From UBA1149 sp963579235 (GTDB lineage: Bacteria; Desulfobacterota; Binatia; UBA1149): a stretch of DNA of 18,016 nt. Both the position numbers and the translations under genes were made by a program. The DNA is taken from assembly GCA_963579235.1 (NCBI GenBank), contig CAUZFM010000057.1, positions 1 to 18,016 of the forward strand, read 5' to 3'. The notes under the pieces are model-generated. The model saw nothing but the letters and a program-made list of their open reading frames with translations. It was not told the origin of the DNA and ran no database searches. Shown here piece after piece: positions 1 to 7,482 of the stretch (position 1 is its first letter; every line of letters starts with the position of its first letter).

Positions 1-517
1 TTTCGGCCGCCGCGTCTTTCTCCAACCTGCATTCGTCGTAGACGTCCTCGCGGTACTCGGGATCGCGGCAGTCAGCGGTGGTAAAAATCTCCGGGGTCTG
101 CCGTGTCCAGCTTTTGCCGCCGTCCACAGTCCGAAGGATCATGCCCTCCTGGCCCACGACCCAACCGTTCTTGTCATCGGAAAAACTTATGCTGAACAAG
201 CCGCTGTCAGTACCCGAATCAACAAGTTCCCAGCTCATGCCCCCGTTGGAGCTCGAGAGTATCTTGCCGCCGTAGCCCACGACAAAAACGTTTTGTTCGT
301 CGAGAACGGCCACATCGAAGAACTTGTCAGAGACGTAGATCTTCTGGGTTCCCAGCGGCTCGAAATCCCCCGAGCCGTGGCAGCCGGCCGCGACCAGCGC
401 AACGACCATAAAAAGACCCAGGCGTAGAGCCGGTAGTACAACTGTCTTCTTAGAGGCTGCCCGGAACGAAACCGTCAGCGCAGAGACAGCCCGGGAAAAG
501 GGTTGATCAATCAGCAT
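1..517 (-). CDS. YCF48/BNR-repeat lipoprotein (3' end cut by window edge)
   Basis: Reading down from 517 gives an open frame of 172 codons that runs off the window edge, so the C-terminus is missing. An N-terminal extension leads into a hydrophobic stretch ending in a lipobox (LVAAGC, Cys46), which predicts a lipoprotein. Two BNR/YCF48-like repeats follow at about residues 66-103 and 106-140, each with a VVG..G.IL/I..S/T..GG.SW signature (GGMSWE and GGKSWT). This family folds as a beta-propeller; YCF48 (HCF136) is a photosystem II assembly factor, but bacterial relatives are usually exported proteins of unknown role. The start at 517 is supported by AGGAGA seven bases upstream. An internal Met37 would also give a short lipoprotein signal. 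It lies downstream of the small exported protein on the same strand, across 206 nt with no convincing gene. Family confident, function unknown. Confidence 0.8.
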   Translation of the reverse strand, partial: MLIDQPFSRAVSALTVSFRAASKKTVVLPALRLGLFMVVALVAAGCHGSGDFEPLGTQKIYVSDKFFDVAVLDEQNVFVVGYGGKILSSSNGGMSWELVDSGTDSGLFSISFSDDKNGWVVGQEGMILRTVDGGKSWTRQTPEIFTTADCRDPEYREDVYDECRLEKDAAAE

Positions 518-723
518 GAAAATCTCCTATCAAAAGGCGCGTGGGTGCACGAAGCTGGACCGCTGGAGGGTCGACTACCAGCAGTCAAGAACGTCCCCGT
601 TTATCGGCGTAGGGGCGCAGTGTCAAGGATATCCACGCTTTTCTGTCAGCCGTACCGCGCGCGAAGGCAACAGTGGACCGATATCCGGGCGGGGCACCCG
701 GTTGAAGCTGACAGGCCTCCCCC

Positions 724-1236
724 TCAGTCCGGAAAATACTCCCGGCGCTCAGCACCCTGCACGAGCAGCTGCTGATCTATACGCCAAGCCCCCTCTTCTT
801 TGATGAGATCGTAGAGTTCGTGCTCGTCCAACCCCAGTTGGTTCAGGTATTTGTCTTGGGACTTCAGCAAGTTAGGCACGCGGGCCTTGTCACCGGTGAC
901 ACGAGCCGGGTAGACCGTGAAACCAAATATTTTAACCTCGGCTAACTCGACTATGTACTTCTGTTCTTTTGCCCATGTGTCACGATCCTTTCCTGCCCTC
1001 AAGGTAGAGGAGACATAATCGTAGGCGTCACCGAAACGGTGCTCCTGCATGGCGAGCAGGTAGGCCTTGACGGCTTCATCGGCAGCCAGCGTGCTGGGCT
1101 CTGCAGAATCCTGATTTTCAGCCGCGCCCGCAGGGCTTTCGCTACCGGCCGTTGCGAGGGATGGCAAAGCCAGGGCACAGAGCAGACCGAGGGCCAGGAA
1201 CACAGACAAGCCGGACGCGCGCACAAACACTTTCAT
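724..1236 (-). CDS. Small exported protein, possibly NTF2/DUF4878-like
   Basis: A 170-residue protein with a clear Sec signal peptide (basic start, hydrophobic core, likely cleavage after LATA near residue 30). A short Ala/Ser/Glu-rich linker follows, then a compact domain with an early helix (EAVKAYLLAMQEHRFGDAY) and a final strand containing GAWRIDQQ. That pattern, helix plus a closing W-R-I-D strand, resembles small NTF2-like DUF4878/DUF4864 lipoprotein-type domains, but this is fold-level resemblance only. No catalytic residues are evident. Its ATG overlaps the stop of the upstream GT39 gene in an ATGA arrangement, so the two are almost certainly co-transcribed and translationally coupled. 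A role linked to the glycosyltransferase product in the envelope is inference. Exported nature is well supported; function is not. Confidence 0.8.
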   Translation of the reverse strand: MKVFVRASGLSVFLALGLLCALALPSLATAGSESPAGAAENQDSAEPSTLAADEAVKAYLLAMQEHRFGDAYDYVSSTLRAGKDRDTWAKEQKYIVELAEVKIFGFTVYPARVTGDKARVPNLLKSQDKYLNQLGLDEHELYDLIKEEGAWRIDQQLLVQGAERREYFPD

Positions 1237-2915
1237 GGCTTCATGGTAACAACCGCCCGAACGAAGGCAACAGGCCGACGTCCCGGGCTCGGAGAAATCG
1301 CAGTAGGCGAGGTTTTTTCAGCGTCCAAAAGAAGCCAGGCAGCTCGATTGGCGTAGAGGGTATGGCGAAAATTGCTTCGCCAGGCTCGTAGCTCACCGGC
1401 TGAACCCCCGCCTATGGATCGCATACCCGAGGCCTTGCTGAGAAGCAGGAGCGGCTCGGGCCCCGCGATCAACGCCTCGTAATCGACCGCCCGCGGCTTT
1501 CTGAAAAGGGGACGATCTGCGTAAAAACGAAAAGACCAGGGCCTTATGCCCCAGGAAGCCAGTCCGACCTCCGCGGGGACCTCGGCGGCGACCAGGGCCG
1601 CGAGATCGGCATCGCTGGTGTACGGGCTCACGCGGGGCCCCAGCGACAACGAGGACACCAGGCTGACGAGAAACATCGAGCTGCACAGCACAGCGCTGAT
1701 GCGCCCGACACTGAAGAGCCGACGCCACCTGGACAGGGCCAGCAGGCCCCCGGCGGTGGCGAACCAGAACAACAGGGTCGCCGGCCCCTGGTACACGGCG
1801 CCGGTTTCCTCGAGGTAAAACCAGGCAGAGGCGGGTCCAAGCGCGACCATGAGTGCTGCCGAAGCCGCCAGCGCCAAACCGTTGAAGCCGGCGGCTCGAC
1901 GTCCACTGTTATCATCCAACCAGCGCGCTACCAGTACCGCCGCCGCCGGGAAGGCCGGCATGATGTAAGTCGCCAGCTTACCATGAGACAGCGAGAAGAA
2001 GACCAGTACCCAGCAGCAGAACACGGCGAGCCAGCGACAGGAATCGCGACCGCCCAGGGCCCTTGCGACAGCGGCCGGCAGTAACGCCGACCAGGGCAGG
2101 AGGCAGGCAATGCAAACAGGAATAAAGAACCACAGTGGTTGAGCGTGAAACGAAACTCCCCCCGCGCCCGTGTAGCGCCCGATGTTGTGAACGAGGACGA
2201 ACTCGCGAATGTAGTCGGGGTTGCGCAGTAACGTGGGCAGCAGCCAGGCGCAGACTACCAGGCTGAAGATCAGCACTCCCCTGCCCGGCCTCAGCCGAGA
2301 AAGCTTGATGCGCCCGCTGACAAGGAACACCAACAGCGGCAACAATAACAGCAAAACCGCCACCGGCCCCTTGGTCAAAGTGGCCAGACCGGCAAAAACC
2401 CAGGTGTCCCAGGGAAGAGGACTGCCCTCTTCGGCGTCGAGCCAGGCAGCCACCCTGAAAACCGTGGCGGTGATAAACAGCGTCAACAGAGAATCAAAAT
2501 TGGTGAAGCGGCCCACTAAGGGGAAGAAAGGAACGCAGAGCAGCAGGCCCGTCGCCAGCAGTCCATTAGCAGTTCTCCCATCCTCCTGGCTGCTGGCGGG
2601 CCGCGAAGCTTCCAGGTAGACAAATATGACAGTGGCTAAGCAGGCCAGGGCCGGTACGAGCCTGGCTGCAAACTCGTTGACACCAAGCCCCCCGTAAGCA
2701 AGGCCGACGAGCAGGTAGAAAAAAGAGGGTTTGTGGTGGTACGGGGCCCCGTTGACCGTGGGAGCCCACCACTGTCCCGACTCGAATATCTCGCGAGCGA
2801 TGAGCGCATGCTTGGCCTCATTGGGATCCCACAAGGCGTAACCACCGAGCCCTGAAAAGAGCATCAAGCAAGCCCCGGCCGCGGCCAGCATCATTCCCGC
2901 TGTTCGCCCAGCCAT
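1233..2915 (-). CDS. GT39/ArnT-like polyprenyl-phosphate-sugar glycosyltransferase, inner membrane
   Basis: About 560 residues with many hydrophobic segments, the size and topology of the GT39/PMT (GT-C fold) family that moves a sugar from a lipid-phosphate carrier to an acceptor on the periplasmic side. Shortly after the first membrane segment comes a WDPNEAKHALIAREI stretch, which matches the family's acidic D..E motif in the first periplasmic loop (Asp30, Glu33), followed by HHKPSFFYLL, the usual KPP-like second landmark. Around a dozen transmembrane helices are visible, then a soluble C-terminal part. The ATG at 2915 is chosen because it sits just before the first hydrophobic helix. A TTG at 2951 would add 12 residues, and neither has a strong Shine-Dalgarno. 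The substrate is not predictable; ArnT-like lipid A modification and glycosylation of other envelope molecules are both possible. Downstream it overlaps the small exported protein by 4 nt. Confidence 0.88.
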   Translation of the reverse strand: MAGRTAGMMLAAAGACLMLFSGLGGYALWDPNEAKHALIAREIFESGQWWAPTVNGAPYHHKPSFFYLLVGLAYGGLGVNEFAARLVPALACLATVIFVYLEASRPASSQEDGRTANGLLATGLLLCVPFFPLVGRFTNFDSLLTLFITATVFRVAAWLDAEEGSPLPWDTWVFAGLATLTKGPVAVLLLLLPLLVFLVSGRIKLSRLRPGRGVLIFSLVVCAWLLPTLLRNPDYIREFVLVHNIGRYTGAGGVSFHAQPLWFFIPVCIACLLPWSALLPAAVARALGGRDSCRWLAVFCCWVLVFFSLSHGKLATYIMPAFPAAAVLVARWLDDNSGRRAAGFNGLALAASAALMVALGPASAWFYLEETGAVYQGPATLLFWFATAGGLLALSRWRRLFSVGRISAVLCSSMFLVSLVSSLSLGPRVSPYTSDADLAALVAAEVPAEVGLASWGIRPWSFRFYADRPLFRKPRAVDYEALIAGPEPLLLLSKASGMRSIGGGSAGELRAWRSNFRHTLYANRAAWLLLDAEKTSPTAISPSPGRRPVAFVRAVVTMKP

Positions 2916-2992
2916 CGGACCGATAATAGCGGCCGCCCTGTTGCCGGGCAAGAAACGTTTGCCCGACCACGCGTTGCGGTCTAAAAGAACGC

Positions 2993-3373
2993 ATGACGGA
3001 AACTACTGAAAAGAACGCCGAAGATGCTGTCGAGCAGCCCTCGACCGCCGAAAGGCTCGCGGACCTCTTCGAGTCCTTCAACAAAACCCAACTTGCGAGC
3101 GGGGTCCCCGAATGCTGCGTTCAACTCAAACTGACCGGCGACAGCGGCGGTGACTACAAGTTACAGCTCGGTGGCGGCAACATAAAAGTCGAAGCTGGCT
3201 GCGCGGACAGCGCCGAAGTGAGCGTTACCCTCTCGGCCGAAGACCTGGTCTCGGTCGCCGACGGCAAGTACGACGGAAGGCTCCTGGTAGCCAGCGAAAG
3301 AATCGTCGTCGAGGGTGACCAGGACCTGGCTCTCGCCATGGGTGCCCTGTTCTCGGGTTCGAGTTCCGACTGA
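2993..3373 (+). CDS. SCP2-like sterol/lipid-binding domain protein
   Basis: A 126-residue acidic protein without a signal peptide. After a polar N-terminus the sequence follows the SCP2 layout: an amphipathic helix (ERLADLFESFN), strands with VQLKLTG and YKLQLGGG, then a section in which D-AEVSVTLSAEDLVSVADGKYDGRLLV is the typical D..(V/I)...(D/E)(D/E)...G element, and a final VEGDQDLALAMGALF helix. SCP2 domains bind fatty acyl-CoAs, sterols or other lipids in a hydrophobic tunnel. It reads divergently from the GT39 gene and is convergent with the response regulator, so it is probably a single-gene unit. The start ATG has only a weak purine run (AAAAGAA) upstream. Family likely; ligand unknown. 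Confidence 0.78.
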   Translation: MTETTEKNAEDAVEQPSTAERLADLFESFNKTQLASGVPECCVQLKLTGDSGGDYKLQLGGGNIKVEAGCADSAEVSVTLSAEDLVSVADGKYDGRLLVASERIVVEGDQDLALAMGALFSGSSSD

Positions 3374-3384
3374 ACACCCGGCCC

Positions 3385-3408
3385 GGGCAGACAAAAAGCT
3401 ATCTGCCT
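3385..3408. terminator. Hairpin between convergent genes, possible bidirectional terminator
   Basis: GGCAGA at 3386-3391 pairs perfectly with TCTGCC at 3402-3407 around a 10-nt A-rich loop, with an extra G-T wobble outside. It lies 11 nt past the SCP2-like stop and 15 nt past the response regulator stop on the other strand, where a shared terminator would be expected. No clear T-run follows on either strand, so factor-independent function is uncertain. Confidence 0.35.
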
Positions 3409-3423
3409 GCTTAGCGCGCCCGG

Positions 3424-3888
3424 TCAGGCCACGTGATGCAGCGGTGCGACCAGGCGAGTGATATGGCAACGCGACCTGGTCCTACCCGCGAAAACGTCGC
3501 GAATCACAGAGAGTACAACCTCGTCGTCGAAGGGCTTCGAAAGGTACAGGTCAGCGCCTGCTTCCAGGGCCCGCAGCTCGTCAGCCTTCTGCCCACGAGC
3601 GGTCAGTATCAACACGTAGGCGTCCCGAAGAACAGCATCTGATCGGATAATGCGACACAGCTCGTAACCGTCCATCCCAGGCATCATGACGTCGAGAAGC
3701 ACGACCTTGGGTCTCTGTTCGCGAACCACGGCGAGTCCCTCGATCCCATCGCATGCCGTGGCGACCTGCAGCCCCTCGGCTTCCAGTATAAAGGCTACCG
3801 TCTCACGGATATTGGGCTCGTCGTCGACGAGAACAACGCAATCCGTCAGGGGGCGAGAATCTTCGTGGGTGCTCAATCCTGTGTTCAA
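3424..3888 (-). CDS. Stand-alone CheY-like response regulator
   Basis: A 154-residue protein that is essentially one receiver domain. The acidic pocket is Asp22-Asp23, the phospho-acceptor is Asp66 in LLDVMMPGMDG, the switch Thr is Thr96 (ILTA) and the conserved Lys is Lys118 (SKPF). All catalytic positions are intact, so it should be phosphorylatable. There is no DNA-binding or enzymatic output domain, only a short basic tail, so it probably signals through protein contacts like CheY or DivK. The frame has no ATG. The TTG at 3888 is supported by GGGAGA seven bases upstream. No histidine kinase is in the window. It shares a distinctive CRIIR segment with the receiver domain of the coiled-coil protein at 5964-7331. 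Family very secure, partner unknown. Confidence 0.92.
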   Translation of the reverse strand: MNTGLSTHEDSRPLTDCVVLVDDEPNIRETVAFILEAEGLQVATACDGIEGLAVVREQRPKVVLLDVMMPGMDGYELCRIIRSDAVLRDAYVLILTARGQKADELRALEAGADLYLSKPFDDEVVLSVIRDVFAGRTRSRCHITRLVAPLHHVA

Positions 3889-4106
3889 GGGCGGGTCTCC
3901 CTGCCGTGTGTTTACCGCACGACCTCAAAACAGCTTACCCTCTGAAGGCCTTGTTCTGCTACCGAAATCTCGACCACGGGTCCACTGCCAAGCGCTTTCA
4001 ATGTGTTTGCCTTGCGCTGCGCTGCAGCCGGTGCGCCCCCCCATTCGGGGTGGTGGCCTCGAGCCGATTCTTGCAGCTCCACGCGGGCAGGCTTAACCTT
4101 TAATTG

Positions 4107-5201
4107 ATGCCATGGATGTTGATGCAGGCCGGTCCCCTGCAAGCACAGCCTCGCACCGCGGACCAGGAGGCGGGCGAGGACGACACAGGTCCGCCTGCCG
4201 CCAGCGACCTGCGTCGGTCTGCCCAGGGAGCCGGCAAAAGCAGCCCCGGGCACGCGATCTCCGTCACGGGTGAAGCCGCTCCCGGCCGGCAAGAGCCCGA
4301 ACCTCCCCCGCCGCTGCTCGTCGGCGAGACTGTACCCACTTCGGACAACGGCAAGGGCTCGGCACGAACCCTCGAAATTGTTCCCGGTCCAGCAAGAGCA
4401 GTAGAGGCCAGCGACTGCGGAAACCACGACGGCGACGTAGAGAGCGAGGAACAACCGGCCAGCACGGCGAAACAGCCCTGCCTCGCCTGGATCATGCACG
4501 GCGACATCAGCAGGGCCCTTTACCAGGCCGGACTCGCCGAAGTCCTGCTCGATAAGTTCGGCCCACCTGCCGTTGTTTACTCGGGTGGCACCTCCACCCT
4601 CAACGCCTTGATGCTGGTAAACGGCAGCGGCGAAGAACTAGCCAGGGGTTGGGAAAAACTTCGCGCGCAGCACATCCTCTTCGATACCGCGCTCGAACAC
4701 GCCCCCCTCCTGGCGCCAAGAGGCCGGGAAACCAGCAGGCTGGTCGGCTTCGTCGAGAACGCCCTCAGCTACGGGGACACCGACCAACCACGGGTTGAGT
4801 TACAGATGTTCTGCGGTGAGCACTACTCGGCCCTGCCCGGTGGCAGAGCCCAGCCGGGCAGTATGCGAGTCGCCACGGCGAGCCTCACCGAGCAGAACAG
4901 CGGGGCCTGGCCATGGGAGCGTGCGATCCGGCACCTGCTGGCAAGTCGCGTAGACAGGGTGCTGTTGCTCGGGGTCGATGACGCAGTTTCGCGGTCACTG
5001 GAATTGGAGCAGGCAATGCGCACTGCCTCGGAAAGAAACATCAAGGTCAGCGTAATCGGCTTCGACAGCGGCGAGAAGCCGGGACTGCTCGACTACCTGC
5101 TACCTGGTTCCGGCAGCCCCGAGCGACTCATGCGAGACGGACGCGAAGCGGCGCTGAGTTGGATCGACGACGAAGAAGTCGACACGGCCGTAGCCACCTG
5201 A
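4107..5201 (+). CDS. Patatin-like protein with degenerate catalytic motifs and a disordered N-terminus
   Basis: About 364 residues. The first 120 or so are low-complexity (Pro, Gly, Ala, Glu, Asp), probably disordered. From residue 124 the sequence follows a patatin fold: a strand leading into HGDISRALYQAGLAEVLL, which aligns with the family's glycine-rich oxyanion loop and first helix (typically GGGxRG-YQxGVL), then YSGGTSTLNAL, aligning with the GxSxG nucleophile elbow (Ser163). Later NSGAWPWERAI (Asn264) aligns with the DGG/DGA segment that carries the catalytic Asp. The C-terminal DGREAALSWI helix is also patatin-like. The oxyanion glycines are mostly lost, the elbow lacks its second glycine, and Asp appears to be Asn, so it is probably not a working lipase. 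The ATG at 4107 lacks a Shine-Dalgarno; TTG 4104 and ATGs at 4116 and 4122 are alternatives. The N-terminal boundary is the least certain part. Confidence 0.65.
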   Translation: MPWMLMQAGPLQAQPRTADQEAGEDDTGPPAASDLRRSAQGAGKSSPGHAISVTGEAAPGRQEPEPPPPLLVGETVPTSDNGKGSARTLEIVPGPARAVEASDCGNHDGDVESEEQPASTAKQPCLAWIMHGDISRALYQAGLAEVLLDKFGPPAVVYSGGTSTLNALMLVNGSGEELARGWEKLRAQHILFDTALEHAPLLAPRGRETSRLVGFVENALSYGDTDQPRVELQMFCGEHYSALPGGRAQPGSMRVATASLTEQNSGAWPWERAIRHLLASRVDRVLLLGVDDAVSRSLELEQAMRTASERNIKVSVIGFDSGEKPGLLDYLLPGSGSPERLMRDGREAALSWIDDEEVDTAVAT

Positions 5202-5251
5202 GCGAAGCCCGGCCACTGCAAAACTCCCGGCTGCCTGAAGTGAACGGCTGG

Positions 5252-5971
5252 TCAAGGTTGGACAGCGGGCGCTTCCCCGCCCGATTCGCCATCCACCGCG
5301 TCTTCCGTTGTTTTCCCAGCCAGGGAATCGCCATCCGCCTGTTGAACGCGCCAGTGAAGGGTCGATAAGGAGAGCATAAGCGGGGCATAGAAGGGGGCCT
5401 CGCGGAACTGGGGCTCCTTGGTGGTGAGCTTGGCGACGAAGTATTCAGACTTATCGGGTGCCAGCATTATGAAGAAGGTCTCCTGCACGTTTTCTTCACC
5501 GACCTTCACGACCAGCGAGAAAGTAAAAATGCCCGGCGCCTCCTCGAGGACCTGCACCCGGGTAAATGCCACGAGCGCCTCGCCCCTGAGTTCAGTGTGC
5601 TGGATCCAGGCCGCGGTGGCTGCCGAAGCGGAGTCGCCCTGGTAATCGGGATCATCCACCTTGTGAGACTCCGCGAGAAAGTGGCAACGCTGATTTATGT
5701 CCACATCCGAAGCGCGCTCGGCATAAACGCCTTGGAAGGAAGTCGCCGAAGACTGGGTCTCTCGCCAGTTGTCCACCGGTGGAGAGCTCAGCGAAAAACC
5801 GCCCAGGTCGTAGCTGGGCGGCATGGGGTTGAGAATCAGCATTCCCTGCGCGCTGACCGCGAGCGGAAAAACCAGGACAAGTACCAGGGTCCCCAGCCAC
5901 GCCCCCGCGCGTACCCTCGGGGTACGCAAGCCCGGGCTAAGACGGTGATCGGCATCAGCCGACTCAAGCAT
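5252..5971 (-). CDS. Exported protein of unknown function
   Basis: Not recognised. A 239-residue protein with a Sec signal peptide: an Arg-containing start, hydrophobic core TLVLVLVFPLAV and a predicted cleavage at VSA-QG around residues 40-41. The mature part is rich in short beta-type segments and acidic near the C-terminus, with two cysteines at most and no obvious enzymatic motif or transmembrane helix, so it is likely periplasmic or surface. The start at 5971 was chosen because it has AGGA eight bases upstream and gives a clean signal peptide. The same frame stays open upstream to 6232, but that stretch lies inside the preceding gene. The ATG overlaps the stop of the receiver-scaffold gene by 8 nt, so the two are probably translationally coupled. 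It runs convergent to the patatin-like gene. Confidence 0.8.
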   Translation of the reverse strand: MLESADADHRLSPGLRTPRVRAGAWLGTLVLVLVFPLAVSAQGMLILNPMPPSYDLGGFSLSSPPVDNWRETQSSATSFQGVYAERASDVDINQRCHFLAESHKVDDPDYQGDSASAATAAWIQHTELRGEALVAFTRVQVLEEAPGIFTFSLVVKVGEENVQETFFIMLAPDKSEYFVAKLTTKEPQFREAPFYAPLMLSLSTLHWRVQQADGDSLAGKTTEDAVDGESGGEAPAVQP

Positions 5972-7331
5972 CGCTGCCGTCCTGCGATTCGGCTGCCTCA
6001 CAGCTCTGCAACAAGGCCGAAACCAGTGGGAGCATGTCTCCACCCTTAACCACGTAGTCACTCGCCTGCCACTGTTCGGCGGTCTTGCGATCAAACTTCT
6101 GAGGGTTAGATGTGTAAAGAATAATCGGGACGCCGTTGTGAGCCTTGAAGGCCGGGTCGGTCCTGATAATGCGACAAACGTGACCACCGTCTGCGCCTGG
6201 CATATCGGGCTCGAGAACCACCGCGTCAACATCGTGGTAGCAGAGCTTGGACAGGCAATCTTCCGCGCTCGAAGCCGTCACCACCTGGTAGCCGGTCCGC
6301 GATAGGTAGATCGAGAGAACCGTGCGCGCGTCTGGCGACGAATCGACCACCAACACGTTACGCCGGGATCGTGAGCGCTGGCGTACCCTGCCACCCATGA
6401 CCGCGAGTTCGCGATCTGCCAGCTGAGCTATGAGCCGCTGGTCGAGGCCAGGAAAATTCTCCGCCTGCTCGGCAGTCTCATCCGGGCGGGCAGCCGGGGC
6501 TGGCTCGGCTGCCTCGGTTTCGGGAGTGACAAACCTGCCCGCGGCTGTCTCGCCGGGATCCACGCCAGCGCTCAGGCCAGCGCTCAGGCCAGCAGCGCTA
6601 CCGCTGCCCAACCGTTTATCAAAGCCGTCGACTCGCACACGCACCGAGGCCACGCTGTTACCCAGGCCAACGATTTTCCTCTCGATGCTCTCCAGTCGCT
6701 CAGCCAGGTCAACGGCGCCGGAAACAGCAGCAGATGACGGCTGCGATTGATCAACTTCAACGGCTTGCTCCTCCTCCCGCAACGGGTCTTCTTCTCGCAA
6801 CGAAGCTTCGGCGGACAACGGCTCTTCGGTGGCGAGGCCGGCAGCAGGAAAAACCGTTGGCGCGGGTTCGAGCGACAAGGGGCGTTCGAAATCTGGATCA
6901 CCGACCTGCAGCTCCAGCGTTTCCAAACGCTCTGCCTGGGCTTCGAGCAAGTCGGTCAGTGAAGCCAGCATGTCGGTCGCCGACTCTACCTTGCCGCCGA
7001 GAGATTCGATTTCGTTTTCGAGGCCGTGGGCGTGTTCGAGGTCACCAAGGTCGCCTTGCCGGCCGCCCTGCTCTCCATCGCCCTGCCTGCGCGTACCCGG
7101 TGCTTCTTGCGAACGCTCGGTTTTCGGGGCTGTCTTCGGTGATTCCGGGCCCACACGCCCGCGCGCCGAGACCCGCGCCTCGGTTTCGGCACCGGCGAGC
7201 TGGTCGATCAGGCCGTCGACCTGTAACCTCAACGACTCGAGCGCATCGCCCACGCTCAGTTCACCCAGGGCTTTGGCCAAGCCGCCGCCCAGGGCTTCCG
7301 ACATGACACTACCTTCCCGATCCACTGCCAT
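5964..7331 (-). CDS. Coiled-coil scaffold with C-terminal phosphomimetic receiver domain
   Basis: A 455-residue cytoplasmic protein. Helical, coiled-coil-prone segments lie at about 28-47, 98-147 and 206-243, separated by long acidic, Pro/Ser/Ala-rich linkers. The receiver domain starts near residue 325 (NVLVVDSSPD). Its first acidic residue is Asp330, but the second is Ser. The phospho-acceptor position reads VLEPDMPGADG, with Glu374 aligned to the usual Asp. Thr407 (YTS) and Lys429 (VVKGG) are kept. Asp-to-Glu at this site often mimics the phosphorylated form, so this is likely a constitutively active or phosphorylation-independent receiver. The start at 7331 has a strong GGGAGGTG nine bases upstream; an alternative ATG at 7304 has GAAGG. 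Downstream it overlaps the exported protein by 8 nt. A role as an assembly or localisation hub is inference. Confidence 0.85.
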   Translation of the reverse strand: MAVDREGSVMSEALGGGLAKALGELSVGDALESLRLQVDGLIDQLAGAETEARVSARGRVGPESPKTAPKTERSQEAPGTRRQGDGEQGGRQGDLGDLEHAHGLENEIESLGGKVESATDMLASLTDLLEAQAERLETLELQVGDPDFERPLSLEPAPTVFPAAGLATEEPLSAEASLREEDPLREEEQAVEVDQSQPSSAAVSGAVDLAERLESIERKIVGLGNSVASVRVRVDGFDKRLGSGSAAGLSAGLSAGVDPGETAAGRFVTPETEAAEPAPAARPDETAEQAENFPGLDQRLIAQLADRELAVMGGRVRQRSRSRRNVLVVDSSPDARTVLSIYLSRTGYQVVTASSAEDCLSKLCYHDVDAVVLEPDMPGADGGHVCRIIRTDPAFKAHNGVPIILYTSNPQKFDRKTAEQWQASDYVVKGGDMLPLVSALLQSCEAAESQDGSDA

Positions 7332-7482
7332 TCCGCCACACCTCCCGCTACATCCTGTTTATCGTAAGTGTACCCGGTATGAAAGACCCCGGGCCCATAT
7401 CCTGTGCGCCGATGCCCGTGGCGCAGGCCAACTCCGAGAGCCGTGGATGCCAGTAAACCCGGCAGAAACGCTCCTCCCCGTG

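Noticed and set aside
685..701. CCGGG/CCCGG hairpin downstream of the small exported gene as a terminator
   Set aside because: Only a 5-bp stem in GC-rich sequence with no T-run after it; expected by chance at this base composition.
503..803. Two overlapping plus-strand frames in the gap beyond the YCF48-like lipoprotein
   Set aside because: Different frames overlap each other, both run into the antisense of the small exported gene, and neither encodes a recognisable protein.
3912..4499. Minus-strand open frame of 195 codons with a hydrophobic segment
   Set aside because: It runs antisense to the patatin-like gene's leader, lacks recognisable domains and is rich in Cys, Trp and Arg in the manner of shadow frames. 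Kept only as an open question in the findings.
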